Shown: positions 51,262 through 59,852, numbered from the stretch's first letter. The stretch is DNA of 64,000 nt from Methanomicrobiaceae archaeon (GCA_029762625.1 JARVGI010000003.1:1-64000); one strand, 5' to 3'. Numbers and translations are program-made. The notes: generated from the letters alone by a model not told the origin.

Positions 51262-52062
51262 ATGCACGCCCTCAAACAGACCCTCCTCAAGAAATGCCGG
51301 GAGATGGAGATCCCCCTCGCCGGGGTGGCCGATGTGGCGCGGTGGGAGCACCCGCCGTTTCGGCCCTTCGTGCCGGAGGCGTTCTTCCCGCAGGCCATCT
51401 ACCCCGAGGCCCGATCGGTGGTGGTGATCGGGCTGCCGGTCCCCCTCCCGGTGCTCGAGTCCTCTCCTTCCATCCACTACGCCGAACTCTACCGGACGGT
51501 CAACATCCTGCTCGACCAGTACACCTACCGGCTGGCAGTCTTCCTCACGGAACGGGGCCACCCCTCGATCTTCATCCCCCGGGACGGCTACGGCTCGGCA
51601 GAGGTGCTGCGGGACAATCCGGTGGCCTTCTTCTCCCACCGCCACGCCGCCCTCCTCGCGGGCCTGGGCACCTTCGGGGTGAACAACACCCTGCTCACCC
51701 GGAAGTTCGGTCCCCGTGTGCGCTTCGGGTCCTTGTTCACCACCGCAGCATTCCCCTCCGATCCTCTCGTGGAAGGAGATCTCTGCACCCGCTGCATGCG
51801 GTGTGTGGCGATGTGCCCCGCCGGCGCCCTCGACGAAGCGGACTACCCGGAGGGGCTGACCGACAAGGCCGCCTGCGCCGCACACAACATTGCGCTGGGC
51901 AAACGGCACATCGACCCCTGCGGCATCTGCATCAAGGTCTGCCCGGTGGGCGAAGACCGCACGGTGTTCGGGCGAAAGAAAGCCTCCTTCTACACCGACC
52001 GGGAGCGCTATGAATCCTACCACCGGGCGTGGGAGCATGTCCGCTCCTACGGAGGGAAATAA
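51262..52062 (+). CDS. QueG/epoxyqueuosine-reductase-like iron-sulfur protein
   Basis: 266 residues. HAALLAGLGTFGVNNTLLTRKFGPRVRFGS resembles the QueG-type cobalamin-binding region. Two 4Fe-4S sets near residues 175-225: CTRCMRCVAMCP and CGICIKVCP. It is shorter than QueG (about 350) and lacks the C-terminal HEAT domain, so it may be a related reductase of unknown substrate. Such homologues occur in methanogens. The ribosome site AGGT is 8 bases before the ATG and a TATA-like TTTATTAGC is near 51219. Nothing is operonic with it. Confidence 0.78.
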   Translation: MHALKQTLLKKCREMEIPLAGVADVARWEHPPFRPFVPEAFFPQAIYPEARSVVVIGLPVPLPVLESSPSIHYAELYRTVNILLDQYTYRLAVFLTERGHPSIFIPRDGYGSAEVLRDNPVAFFSHRHAALLAGLGTFGVNNTLLTRKFGPRVRFGSLFTTAAFPSDPLVEGDLCTRCMRCVAMCPAGALDEADYPEGLTDKAACAAHNIALGKRHIDPCGICIKVCPVGEDRTVFGRKKASFYTDRERYESYHRAWEHVRSYGGK

Positions 52063-52468
52063 GGCGACGGCGGGTGCCATCCTCTATTGACGGCCGCAGG
52101 TTGCTGCATACCCCGGCGATCACCTCACCGGTCATGCGCGTTGCCGCAGGGTGCGGGGGCGGCGGAGCCGAGGGCGACCCGGGAGGAACACTCGTTCGCC
52201 CTGCACCTCTTCGGGAAGCCTGATGGCGAGACGGTCGCGGCCCGAAAAGGTTTCCGTGACCGGGCATCCCCGCGGGGGCTCGCCGTCACCCACAGGTACG
52301 TCCCGGGCGGGCTGCTTTACCTGGATGGCGCCACCTCCGGCCATTCCAGCGACCTGTACTCGCGGTCGCCCCGATCCAGTGCGGGGTGAGCGCCTCCCCC
52401 GGGACTACAGGCGCACTGCCGTCCCTATCCCATCATTTTAAGCCTCCCGGAGTACATCACCGCACCAT
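52063..52468. other. 406-bp spacer with only weak coding signal
   Basis: ORFs of up to 100 residues exist, but none shows a known motif or a ribosome site. The frame from about 52170 (SFALHLFGKPDGETVAARKG) gives a protein-like segment that could be a gene remnant. A TATA-like ATTTTAAGC at 52434-52442 precedes the GyrI-like gene at 52469 by about 30 bp. Confidence 0.4.
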
Positions 52469-52939
52469 ATGATCAGGGTGGAGATGGTGGAGGGCGCCGC
52501 GCACCGGGTGATCGGCATGCGCCGGCAGGGCCGCTACGAGGAGATCATCCCCCTGCTCGGGGAGCTGGTGGCGTTTGCCGAGGAGCACGGCATCGAGCAG
52601 GCGGGACCGCCGGCCTATATCCGGCACGAGACCGATCTCGAGGCGGCGAAGCAGGCCCACCACGCAGGGACGGCCGATCTCGAAGTGGTGCTCCCCGTGG
52701 AGAGCGCCGTGGCGGGGAAAGAAGGGGTGGCGGCCTATGAAATTGTCGGGGGCCCCATGGCCCGGATCATCTACATGGGCCCCTACGAGGAGCTGGAAGA
52801 GGAGTACCGTGATTTCTTCGCCTGGCTGGACCGGCACGGCAAACGGGTGGCGGGCCCAGTCAGGGAGGTCTTCGTCAACGAGCCGTGGAAGAACCCGGGC
52901 CAGGATCCGGTCGTCTGGATCTATGCCCCGGTGGAGTGA
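52469..52939 (+). CDS. GyrI-like small-molecule-binding protein
   Basis: 156 residues, matching the GyrI-like/BmrR effector fold: MIRVEMVEGAAHRVIGMRRQGR, LEVVLPVESAVAGKEGV, GGPMARIIYMGPYEELEEEYRDF and VREVFVNEPWKNP. These domains bind hydrophobic or cationic compounds in stress regulators, or act as hydrolases of cyclopropanoid compounds. No DNA-binding domain is fused, so it is a free binding protein. TATA-like TTTTAAGC about 30 bp before the ATG suggests a leaderless transcript. Confidence 0.85.
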   Translation: MIRVEMVEGAAHRVIGMRRQGRYEEIIPLLGELVAFAEEHGIEQAGPPAYIRHETDLEAAKQAHHAGTADLEVVLPVESAVAGKEGVAAYEIVGGPMARIIYMGPYEELEEEYRDFFAWLDRHGKRVAGPVREVFVNEPWKNPGQDPVVWIYAPVE

Positions 52940-53010
52940 AAGGGTTCCTGCACGGGTGATGGTCGTGGGGGAGCAATGCCTAAGGCATACCGGCCCACAT
53001 ATTCGTGTAC

Positions 53011-53844
53011 ATGGTGTCCCCTCCCATCCCCGTGGTGCTGGTGCATGGCTGGCGGAGTCATCCCGGCATCTGGAACCGGCTCGTCCCGTTGCTGGAGGAG
53101 TCCTCCGTTCCCTGCTGGCGGTTTTCCCATCCCGGCATGGACGGGAGTGCTCCGCTGGCGGAGATCGCCGCCGGGCTGCAGGAGTTTCTCGGGGTGATGC
53201 GGGAGGATACGGACTATACAGGGCCGGTGGACATCGTCTGCCACTCGATGGGGACCTGCGCCGCCCGCTACCTGCTCGAGGTGCGGGATGGCCAGAACCG
53301 GGCCGAATCCGTGCGCCAGCTCATCGGGATCGGCCCCCCGAACAACGGGTCCGCCATGGCCGAGCTCTTCAACCACCCCATACACGGCCCCGAAGTGATT
53401 GATCGCCTCGCGGGCGTCTTTGTTCCACGCCCCTACGTTCCGGCAGAGGACGCCATCGTGCAGGATGTTCGGCTGGGGAGTGCGTTCATGAGGGTGCTCC
53501 GCGAGGCGGGGCTCCGGGACGACATCGCCTACCGGACGATCATGGCCGCCAACAGCCGCGGCACCGAAGCGATGTTTCCCTGGTTCGGGGGAAAGACATG
53601 GGAGATGGGACGGGACGGGGAATGGCGCATGACCTATGCCGGCGACGGCATCGTGGCGAACAGCGAATCACTGCTGCCCGGCACGGGCTGCGACCTCCTC
53701 CCCCGGGAGCCCGGGGCGCTGGATGCCGCCCCCGACCGCTACAGCCACCTCAACCTGCCCCGCAACCCCGAGGTGCTGGCGCGGGTGATGGCCTATCTTC
53801 ACAGTCCTGCGGACGCATCCTCCTCGTATCGTCCGGAAAGGTAG
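53011..53844 (+). CDS. Lipase-like alpha/beta hydrolase
   Basis: 277 residues from ATG 53011 (GTG 53005 also possible). VVLVHGWRSHPGIWNRLVPLL near the start, a nucleophile elbow CHSMG (around 73-77) and a likely catalytic His in the C-terminal YSHLNL. Resembles triacylglycerol lipase-like hydrolases acting on esters of lipids or thioesters. No signal peptide. An Asp for the triad is not certain; DGIVANSES near 213 is one candidate. Transcribed alone after the GyrI-like gene. Confidence 0.8.
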   Translation: MVSPPIPVVLVHGWRSHPGIWNRLVPLLEESSVPCWRFSHPGMDGSAPLAEIAAGLQEFLGVMREDTDYTGPVDIVCHSMGTCAARYLLEVRDGQNRAESVRQLIGIGPPNNGSAMAELFNHPIHGPEVIDRLAGVFVPRPYVPAEDAIVQDVRLGSAFMRVLREAGLRDDIAYRTIMAANSRGTEAMFPWFGGKTWEMGRDGEWRMTYAGDGIVANSESLLPGTGCDLLPREPGALDAAPDRYSHLNLPRNPEVLARVMAYLHSPADASSSYRPER

Positions 53845-53975
53845 GCCCGCCGCCCCTGTCCAGTCATGGGCTCAGGACAATCGTGTGATCATCCGAAAGA
53901 CACGTATTTTCACCGATACCCGGCTGCTCACTTCCATGTGATGAGGAAACGGGGGGGACCTTCCCCCGGCTCCCC

Positions 53976-56762
53976 TCACTCGACGATGAAGTCCCCGGTC
54001 ATCGTTCGGGGGTGGACATCGCAGCGGAAGAAGTAGGTGCCGGGCTCCTCGGGAGCGGTGAAGGTGTAGGTCATCTCCTCGGGGCCGGTGAAGATCTCTC
54101 CCACGAAGATGGGGTTCATCCCCGACGTGTTCTCGTAGACGGCCAGGTTGTGGGGCAGCGCGTCGCGGTTGTCGAAGTTGACCGTCACCTCGGCCCCCGC
54201 GGGAACGGTGATCGTGTCGGTGTCGAATTCGATGTCATCTGCGACGAGATCGATGGTCACCGTCTCCGCTTCGCCATTCTCCATCTCACCGGTTGCGGTG
54301 ACGTTGATCACCCCGGCGACGACCGGGACCAGAGGCGTATGATCATTGTTGACCAGCTGCACGGCGAGGACGTGCTCGCCGGGGGTCACGTTCTCCCAGG
54401 TGTAGGAGGTGTCAATCGAGACCGCATACTCCCCGGCCTCGGGGATGGCCGGCTCGTCCGGATCGTCGAGGGGAAGGGCATCCAGGTAGTAGTGGAGATG
54501 CCCCTCTCCGGGGACATTGTCCTGGCCGGTCGGCTCCACCAGGGTGAAGTCGGTGACCTCGACCTCCACGGTCACGTTTCCTGCGTCCACGCTGTCACCC
54601 TCGGCGGGGCTGAGAACGGCCAGCATCGGTGCGGCCTCGGGTATGGTGGGCTCAGGAGTTTCGGTCTCTTCGGGGGTCGGTTCTTCAGGTGTTTCGGTCT
54701 CTTCCGGTGTGGGCTCAGGGGTTTCCGTCACTTCCGGGGTCGGTGCTTCGGTGGGCTCTTCGGTTGCAGGTGCTTCGGCGACGGTGACGTTGATCACCCC
54801 GGCGACGACCGGGACCAGAGGCGTATGATCATTGTTGACCAGCTGCACGGCGAGGACGTGCTCGCCGGGGGTCACGTTCTCCCAGGTGTAGGAGGTGTCA
54901 ATCGAGACCGCATACTCCCCGGCCTCGGGGATGGCCGGCTCGTCCGGATCGTCGAGGGGAAGGGCATCCAGGTAGTAGTGGAGATGCCCCTCTCCGGGGA
55001 CATTGTCCTGGCCGGTCGGCTCCACCAGGGCGAAGTCGGTGACCTCGACCTCCACGGTCACGTTTCCTGCGTCCACGCTGTCACCCTCGGCGGGGCTGAG
55101 AACGGCCAGCATCGGTTCCGCCACGGGCATGGTGGGCTCAGGTTCGGTCTCCTCCGGAGTTGGCTCAGGGGCAGGGGGAGTGACGTTGGCGCCCAGGCGC
55201 AGGGCGATCAGCGCCGGCTCCTCCCCGACGCCGGCCGGTATCAGGATGGTGTCGTTGGCGACCGCCGGCCATGCGTTGATGCCGGCAGGTGCATTCCAGG
55301 TCCAGATCTCCTCCCCGCTCGTGCGGTTGAAGGCGTAGACGGCACCGTCGAAGGTGGCGGTCAGGACAAGATCGTTGATCACCGTGGCGCCGCCCACATT
55401 AATGGAATCGAATGTCTGCTCCCACAGGATCTTGCCCGTGTCGGTCTCGATGGCGACCAGGCCGCCGGTGCCCTCCTCGAAGGGCGCAAACTCGGGCTGC
55501 GGACCCGTCTGGTTGGCGCCGACGCTCAGCGAGGACTCGGGCGTCCAGTTGGTGGCGAGATCGACGTAGGGCACGTAGACAGCGCCGTCAGCGGCGGCCA
55601 TCGGCGTCTCCACCCCGCCCAGCGCTCCCGGATACACGGTCGTGGTGCCGGGGGGCAGGGCGGCGAGCTGGTCGTTTTCATGTCTCCCGACCACGGTCAC
55701 CCAGAGGATGGCCCCGGTGTCACGGTTGAAGGCATAGACTCTTCCCATCTTACCCGCACCGAGGACGATCTCCTGTTCGGTGCCGCTGACATTGGCATTG
55801 GTCAGGATGGGCGGTATCTGGAAGTCGTGATCGAAGAGATCATGGGGCAGCACCTGGGTGAACCAGATCAGCTCGCCGTCATCATGGCCGAGGGCCAGCA
55901 TGCTGTTGGTGTAGAGGTTGGGGCCCGGGCGGCTCGCCCCGTTCGGGTACTCGGGAGTGCCCGCGAAGGGCGCGGGATTGGCCACCCCCCAGTAGGTGAT
56001 CCCGGTCCCGGTATCAACGGCCGGCGTGTACCAGACCCCGCCGCCGCTGTTCACCTCGGGATTGCCCCAGATGCTCTCCGGGTCGTCCACCGTGCTGAAG
56101 TTCCAGACGATGGTGCCGTTCTCCTCGTCGAGAGCGAAGATGATGCCGATGTTGCCGCCGGCATAGAAAATGTCGCCCAGCCCGGGGACGGTCGAGGTGT
56201 AGACCATGCCGTCATAAACGGTGGGGGCGATATCGATCCCCTCACCGGGCCGGCCCGCGAGCCGCTGCGTCCAGAGTTCCTCTCCGGTTGCGGCATCGAG
56301 TGCGCCCATGGTGTAGGGATCGACGGCGGCGAAGACCTTGCCCCAGCCGACCGCCGGGCCGTTCGGGCCCGCGACCGAGGTATTGTTGTACAGTGCCGTC
56401 CAGACGACGTCACCGGTCTCCAGTGAGAGGGCGAAGACATTGGCATTGATGTCCTGGAAGTAGACGGTGTCGCCCGTGATAATAGGGTTGCTGCTTGCCG
56501 CACCGAACTGGCCGGATGCATTCAATGCAAACGACCAGGCAACGCCGAGATCATTGATACTGCTCGCATTGATCGCCGTGGTATTGGTGGCGCGCGTATT
56601 GGCGTAGTCATAGTTCGGCAGCGGCCAGTCGCCGGCATACTCGCTGACCTCCGGCGGAACGACGGAGTCGTTTTCTGTCTGGTTATCCTGTGCCATCGCC
56701 CCTCCTGCGAGACAGAGGGCAAGAATAAGCAGCAGCAGTGGGATTTTCGTAAAAACGTGCAT
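53976..56762 (-). CDS. Quinoprotein-like propeller with two DUF4399 domains and a C-terminal cupredoxin
   Basis: 928 residues, exported (Sec signal 1-24, ILALCLAGGAMA). Residues of about 40-540 form an eight-blade quinoprotein alcohol-dehydrogenase-like propeller (DWPLPNYDYANTRAT, GGVWYTPAVDTGTG, LYTNSMLALGHDDGELIWF, LFDHDF). DUF4399 domains follow at about 560-690 and 720-845, joined by Pro/Glu/Thr linkers. The C-terminus (about 850-928) is a cupredoxin with a type 1 copper set (PHNLAV, CDVHPRTM: His, Cys, His, Met). PQQ is not known to be made by methanogens, so the propeller may bind another ligand. Leaderless-looking promoter: TATA at 56785-56796. Confidence 0.88.
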   Translation of the reverse strand: MHVFTKIPLLLLILALCLAGGAMAQDNQTENDSVVPPEVSEYAGDWPLPNYDYANTRATNTTAINASSINDLGVAWSFALNASGQFGAASSNPIITGDTVYFQDINANVFALSLETGDVVWTALYNNTSVAGPNGPAVGWGKVFAAVDPYTMGALDAATGEELWTQRLAGRPGEGIDIAPTVYDGMVYTSTVPGLGDIFYAGGNIGIIFALDEENGTIVWNFSTVDDPESIWGNPEVNSGGGVWYTPAVDTGTGITYWGVANPAPFAGTPEYPNGASRPGPNLYTNSMLALGHDDGELIWFTQVLPHDLFDHDFQIPPILTNANVSGTEQEIVLGAGKMGRVYAFNRDTGAILWVTVVGRHENDQLAALPPGTTTVYPGALGGVETPMAAADGAVYVPYVDLATNWTPESSLSVGANQTGPQPEFAPFEEGTGGLVAIETDTGKILWEQTFDSINVGGATVINDLVLTATFDGAVYAFNRTSGEEIWTWNAPAGINAWPAVANDTILIPAGVGEEPALIALRLGANVTPPAPEPTPEETEPEPTMPVAEPMLAVLSPAEGDSVDAGNVTVEVEVTDFALVEPTGQDNVPGEGHLHYYLDALPLDDPDEPAIPEAGEYAVSIDTSYTWENVTPGEHVLAVQLVNNDHTPLVPVVAGVINVTVAEAPATEEPTEAPTPEVTETPEPTPEETETPEEPTPEETETPEPTIPEAAPMLAVLSPAEGDSVDAGNVTVEVEVTDFTLVEPTGQDNVPGEGHLHYYLDALPLDDPDEPAIPEAGEYAVSIDTSYTWENVTPGEHVLAVQLVNNDHTPLVPVVAGVINVTATGEMENGEAETVTIDLVADDIEFDTDTITVPAGAEVTVNFDNRDALPHNLAVYENTSGMNPIFVGEIFTGPEEMTYTFTAPEEPGTYFFRCDVHPRTMTGDFIVE
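54296..54630. repeat. 335-bp repeat, copy A (DUF4399 domain)
   Basis: This stretch is the same as 54782-55116 except for one base that I can see (t/c at 54538 and 55024; Thr/Ala in the protein). Copies are 486 bp apart and encode the two DUF4399-like domains of the quinoprotein-like surface protein. Near-identity including third positions suggests a very recent duplication or gene conversion. Confidence 0.92.
54782..55116. repeat. 335-bp repeat, copy B (DUF4399 domain)
   Basis: The second copy, encoding the domain nearer the N-terminus. The linkers between differ, so the duplicated block ends at the domain edges. Confidence 0.92.
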
Positions 56763-56784
56763 CGGGCACGATACTGGCGACCAT

Positions 56785-56796
56785 GATATTTAAAGG
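56785..56796 (-). promoter_or_regulatory. TATA box of the quinoprotein-like gene
   Basis: CCTTTAAATATC on the minus strand, centred 29 bp before the ATG at 56762, with no ribosome site before the ATG: a leaderless mRNA is likely. Confidence 0.6.
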
Positions 56797-56927
56797 TATT
56801 TGGGGACCAAATCACTGGAGATTCTAAAAAATACTCTCAAAATATGTATTTCCTGGCTGGCATTCATCTCCTCCCGTCGGGCCCCGGCATGACCACGTGC
56901 CGGGCCGGCGGCGATCCCGCCGATCGC

Positions 56928-57434
56928 TCACCCTCCCCGCATCATTCCCGGCGTCAGCAGCCAGGTGAGCTCCCCCCGCACCGCCGGGGAGATGGCGACA
57001 TCCCTGATCCTGGCGACCCCTCCCTTCTTGAGCACGATCCCCGCCTCGTTGTGGCCGGCGACGATATGGGAGATGAGGATGGAGAGCCCTGGTTCGTGGC
57101 CTACGATCATCACCGTGGAGGGACAGGCTTCGCGTTCGCATTCGTCCTGCAGCTTCGCAACCACGGTGCCGGGATCATGACCCTGGGCGAGCTCGATCCA
57201 CTCCACCAGCCGGTCCTCGATGCCGCAGGCCCGGGCGACGATCTCCGCGGTCTCCCGTGCCCGTGGCAGCGGGCTCGTGACCACCAGGTCGAACGCGATC
57301 CCGCGGGCTGCAATCCAGCGGGCGATGGATTGCATCTCCTTTGCCCCCGCACGGGTGAGTGGCCGCGCCGCGTCCTGTACGGGATCTGCCACATGGAGAG
57401 CGGCCTTGCCATGGCGAAGGATATAGAGGTCCAT
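56928..57434 (-). CDS. sixA: SixA-type phosphohistidine phosphatase
   Basis: 168 residues, histidine phosphatase superfamily. The catalytic RHG is at residues 7-9 (YILRHGKA), then SPLPRARETAEI and GHEPGLS, all of the SixA/PhoE-like pattern. It removes phosphate from phosphohistidine proteins in bacteria; in archaea the partner is not known. No signal peptide. With the many histidine kinases in this window, an interaction with phospho-transfer proteins is plausible. A paralogue follows upstream on the same strand (57486-58019). Confidence 0.85.
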   Translation of the reverse strand: MDLYILRHGKAALHVADPVQDAARPLTRAGAKEMQSIARWIAARGIAFDLVVTSPLPRARETAEIVARACGIEDRLVEWIELAQGHDPGTVVAKLQDECEREACPSTVMIVGHEPGLSILISHIVAGHNEAGIVLKKGGVARIRDVAISPAVRGELTWLLTPGMMRGG

Positions 57435-57485
57435 AGATGGAAATGGCGCATGTGGATGATGAGCCTTGCGGAGGAGCCGGCCGGC

Positions 57486-58019
57486 TTATCGCAATGCCGG
57501 GATGGCCTTTGCTGCCGGTTTGTCCGCCCCCGCTTTCACCGTTTCCGGGGAAACCAGCCAGTGCAGCTCTCCCGCCGGCATGTCATAGAAGGTCACCCGG
57601 CGAAGTTTGCACATGCCGGCCCGCTGCAGGGAGATGCCGCAATGGTGGTGGCCGGCGATGAGCAGGCTGATCATCTTTGAAAGTTCAGGTTCGTGGCCCA
57701 CGAGGAGGGCCGTCTGGATCTTGAAGAACTCGGTGAGATGGCCGAGCAGGGACAGGGTGTCAGCCTCCGGCTCGAGTGCTTTCCACTGCAGGATCTGGTT
57801 TTCATATTCGACTGCTTCGGCCACGATCTCGGCGGTTTCTCGTGCCCTGGGCAGTTGGCTCGTGGCGATGACATCGAAGCGCACTCCCTGCCCGGCGAGC
57901 CAGCGGGCGACCCCCTCGACCTCGTTTCGGCCCGCCTCGGAAAGAGAGCGGTGGAATTCCCGGGTAATGTCAGCAGCATGGGAGCCGGTGTCTCCGTTTC
58001 GCAGGATGTAGAGCTCCAT
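57486..58019 (-). CDS. SixA paralogue lacking the catalytic His
   Basis: 177 residues from ATG 58019; ATG 58043 is also in frame. Same fold and motifs as the neighbour (SQLPRARETAEI, GHEPELSKMI), but the catalytic RHG reads RNG (residue 8 is Asn, codon AAC). In this superfamily the loss of that His abolishes phosphohistidine formation, so this copy is probably a non-catalytic binding protein. It may regulate the active paralogue. It has a longer C-terminal tail. No TATA or ribosome site is clear. Confidence 0.8.
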   Translation of the reverse strand: MELYILRNGDTGSHAADITREFHRSLSEAGRNEVEGVARWLAGQGVRFDVIATSQLPRARETAEIVAEAVEYENQILQWKALEPEADTLSLLGHLTEFFKIQTALLVGHEPELSKMISLLIAGHHHCGISLQRAGMCKLRRVTFYDMPAGELHWLVSPETVKAGADKPAAKAIPALR

Positions 58020-58168
58020 GGTGGTGGGTGATACAGCCTTCATCGTATTTGAGCGTTGGCCCGGCGGCGGCAAGCACAACCATTATTCGGTTGGAGGGAG
58101 CAGGATTGCTGTGAATACGGCATGTGGAGTGAATACGAGGGAATCGGCAATCACGTGGGGAGAGATCC

Positions 58169-58654
58169 ATGAAACCGTTTGAGAAGGTGCTCTTTGCCAC
58201 CGATTTCTCGGTGGTATCGGCCAGGGCGCAGGGCCAGGTGCTTATCCTCCGGGAGGCGGGTTGCGAAGAGGTGGTGCTCGTCCACGTCATCGACGTGCGG
58301 GAGATCGCGACCGTGCTCGCCGAGCCGGCCGGTGTGGGGGAGATGGAAGGCCGGTTCGAGACCATGATCCTCGAGCGGATGCGGAACCACGCGGAGAAGC
58401 AGCTACAAGAGGTGACGATCGCCCTCGAGGAGCAGGGACTGAGAGTGCGCCCCTACCTGATCGAGGGGATCCCGGCGCAGGAGATCGTACGCCTTGCGGA
58501 TGCACACGAGGTCTCGCTGATCGTCGTGGGCTCCCACGGCCGCAGCAACCTCTCCCAGATCCTCCTCGGTTCGGTTTCCGAAAACGTCCTGCGGCAGGCA
58601 CGGCAGCCGGTGCTGGTGGTGCGCCGGGGAGAGGAGCCGCGATCTGCGGGGTAG
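58169..58654 (+). CDS. Universal stress protein (UspA)
   Basis: 161 residues, single UspA domain. Begins KVLFATDFSVVSARAQ; the ATP-binding motif GSHGRSNLSQILLGSVSE (about 125-142) is of the G2xG9xG(S) type, so ATP binding is likely. Charged helices lie between (EMEGRFETMILERMRNHAEKQ). UspA proteins are made under stress and bind ATP or AMP. The ribosome site GGGGAGAG precedes the ATG. Divergent from the second SixA-like gene. Confidence 0.9.
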   Translation: MKPFEKVLFATDFSVVSARAQGQVLILREAGCEEVVLVHVIDVREIATVLAEPAGVGEMEGRFETMILERMRNHAEKQLQEVTIALEEQGLRVRPYLIEGIPAQEIVRLADAHEVSLIVVGSHGRSNLSQILLGSVSENVLRQARQPVLVVRRGEEPRSAG

Positions 58655-58777
58655 GGAGCGATCGGGTGGTGCAATGGTGGCCCGGCGCTCACAGCCTGCG
58701 CTTTCCCCCCCGTCTCCATCCGCATCCTTTTTCATCCGGAAGGTGCATTTTCAATAGACCGGTGTCTGGGAGGAACT

Positions 58778-59221
58778 ATGGGGATTATCTTCAGGGAACT
58801 GGAAACGGGCGAATTCGGCCGCGTGGAGACGGAACTCTGGGCGCACTACCACGGCCAGACGACGGATCCTGCCACTGATCGCATCTTCGGGGCGTTCGAC
58901 GGCGAGCGGCTGGTGGGATCGGCCCGGGTCAGGCGCCACCCGGACGGCTGCGAGGTGGACGGCTTCTTCGTGCTCGATGACTACCGCGGCCACGGGATCG
59001 CCCGCAAGCTCATGAACGCCCTTCTCGAGGCGGTGGGCGACCGTATCCTGTGGATGCATTCCACACTGACGCTGGTGCCGTTCTATTCCACGTTCGGCTT
59101 TTTCCCGGTCAGCGAAGTGGCGCTGCCTCCCACCATCCGGGCCCGGATGGTCTTTTGCTTCGGCAATATGGAAGGCTGCGGGGTGCGTCCCATGCTGCGG
59201 GAGCCCCCGGCCACGGGGTAA
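58778..59221 (+). CDS. GNAT-family N-acetyltransferase
   Basis: 147 residues. Acetyl-CoA-binding motif VLDDYRGHGIARKLMNALLE (about 66-85, Q/RxxGxG/A) and the last strands (HSTLTLVPFYSTFGF). The family acetylates amines on proteins, small molecules or antibiotics; the substrate is unknown. Ribosome site AGGAACT just before the ATG. Its stop overlaps the start of the following degraded gene (TAATG). Confidence 0.85.
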   Translation: MGIIFRELETGEFGRVETELWAHYHGQTTDPATDRIFGAFDGERLVGSARVRRHPDGCEVDGFFVLDDYRGHGIARKLMNALLEAVGDRILWMHSTLTLVPFYSTFGFFPVSEVALPPTIRARMVFCFGNMEGCGVRPMLREPPATG

Positions 59222-59535
59222 TGGACGTGGAAGGCGGGGAGACGACCCTGTTCGAAGAGGCGCAGCGGTTCCGCCAGCCCCGGCTGTGGGTGGTGGTGGT
59301 CGGGGTTGCTGCGCTTGTGTGGCGGGGCACGGTGCAGCAGATCCTGCTGGGCACGCCCTTCGGCAGCAACCCGGCGCCCCGGGCCCCCGCGCGCACAATC
59401 CCGAAGCGGTGTGAACGGCGTCTCATGACGCATCGCCGCGGTATCGGCTTTCTGCCGCCGGCACCTGCGCGGGCTTTTCCACCCCGGCGATCCGGCCCGG
59501 CAGGCGCCCGGACCGGGGCCATCGTGGCGGTCTGA
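59221..59535 (+). pseudogene. Truncated remnant of a DUF6141-like membrane protein
   Basis: The first 55 residues (FEEAQRFRQPRLWVVVVGVA, then QQILLGTPFGSNPAPR) resemble the N-terminus of DUF6141-type membrane proteins. After the NPAP motif the frame turns to low-quality, Arg/Pro-rich sequence and stops at 104 residues, where an intact homologue would go on for about another 100. I see no continuation in the other frames, so a deletion or early decay is likely. It overlaps the GNAT gene. Confidence 0.55.
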
Positions 59536-59672
59536 AATGCGCGATGGTGGCAGCTGGTGCCGTGAAAAAGCGGCGGCCGGGAGAGGGTGCAGGCATTCCT
59601 CCATGCACATCTTCTTAAACCCAGCGCTCATTGAACATAGTACAGTTGTGAAAGACTGTACGAGCAACAACA
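59536..59672. promoter_or_regulatory. Spacer before the 56-residue CxxC gene
   Basis: Between the degraded gene and the CxxC protein. TTCTTAAACC near 59610 is the only TATA-like stretch; a leader of about 30-40 bases before the ATG at 59673 would follow. No gene is seen. Confidence 0.35.
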
Positions 59673-59843
59673 ATGAATGGAAGAGATAATTTCGGCGGCC
59701 GAAGAGATTTTGGCCCCCGCGAGATGCACAAGGCAATCTGTTCTGATTGCGGCGCAGAATGTGAAGTTCCCTTTAAGCCCGCGGAGGGCCGGCCGGTCTA
59801 CTGCCGGGACTGCCTCCCGAAGCACAGAAAACCGCGATTCTAA
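59673..59843 (+). CDS. CxxC-x17-CxxC small zinc protein
   Basis: 56 residues, too short for most gene finders. The frame MNGRDNFGGRRDFGPREMHK leads into C23-x2-C26, then 17 residues with the usual CEVPFKP and GRPVYC pattern, and C44-x2-C47, ending RKPRF. This is the 'CxxC-x17-CxxC' domain found in many methanogens and some bacteria. Presumably one zinc site; basic N- and C-terminal parts suggest nucleic-acid binding. Function unknown. Followed closely by a run of ten T. Confidence 0.85.
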   Translation: MNGRDNFGGRRDFGPREMHKAICSDCGAECEVPFKPAEGRPVYCRDCLPKHRKPRF

Positions 59844-59852
59844 ATCGCCACC

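Noticed and set aside
54012-56426. Plus-strand frame of 804 codons opposite the quinoprotein-like gene
   Set aside because: It is the shadow of the real gene: it has repeats that follow the duplicated block and no family-like content.
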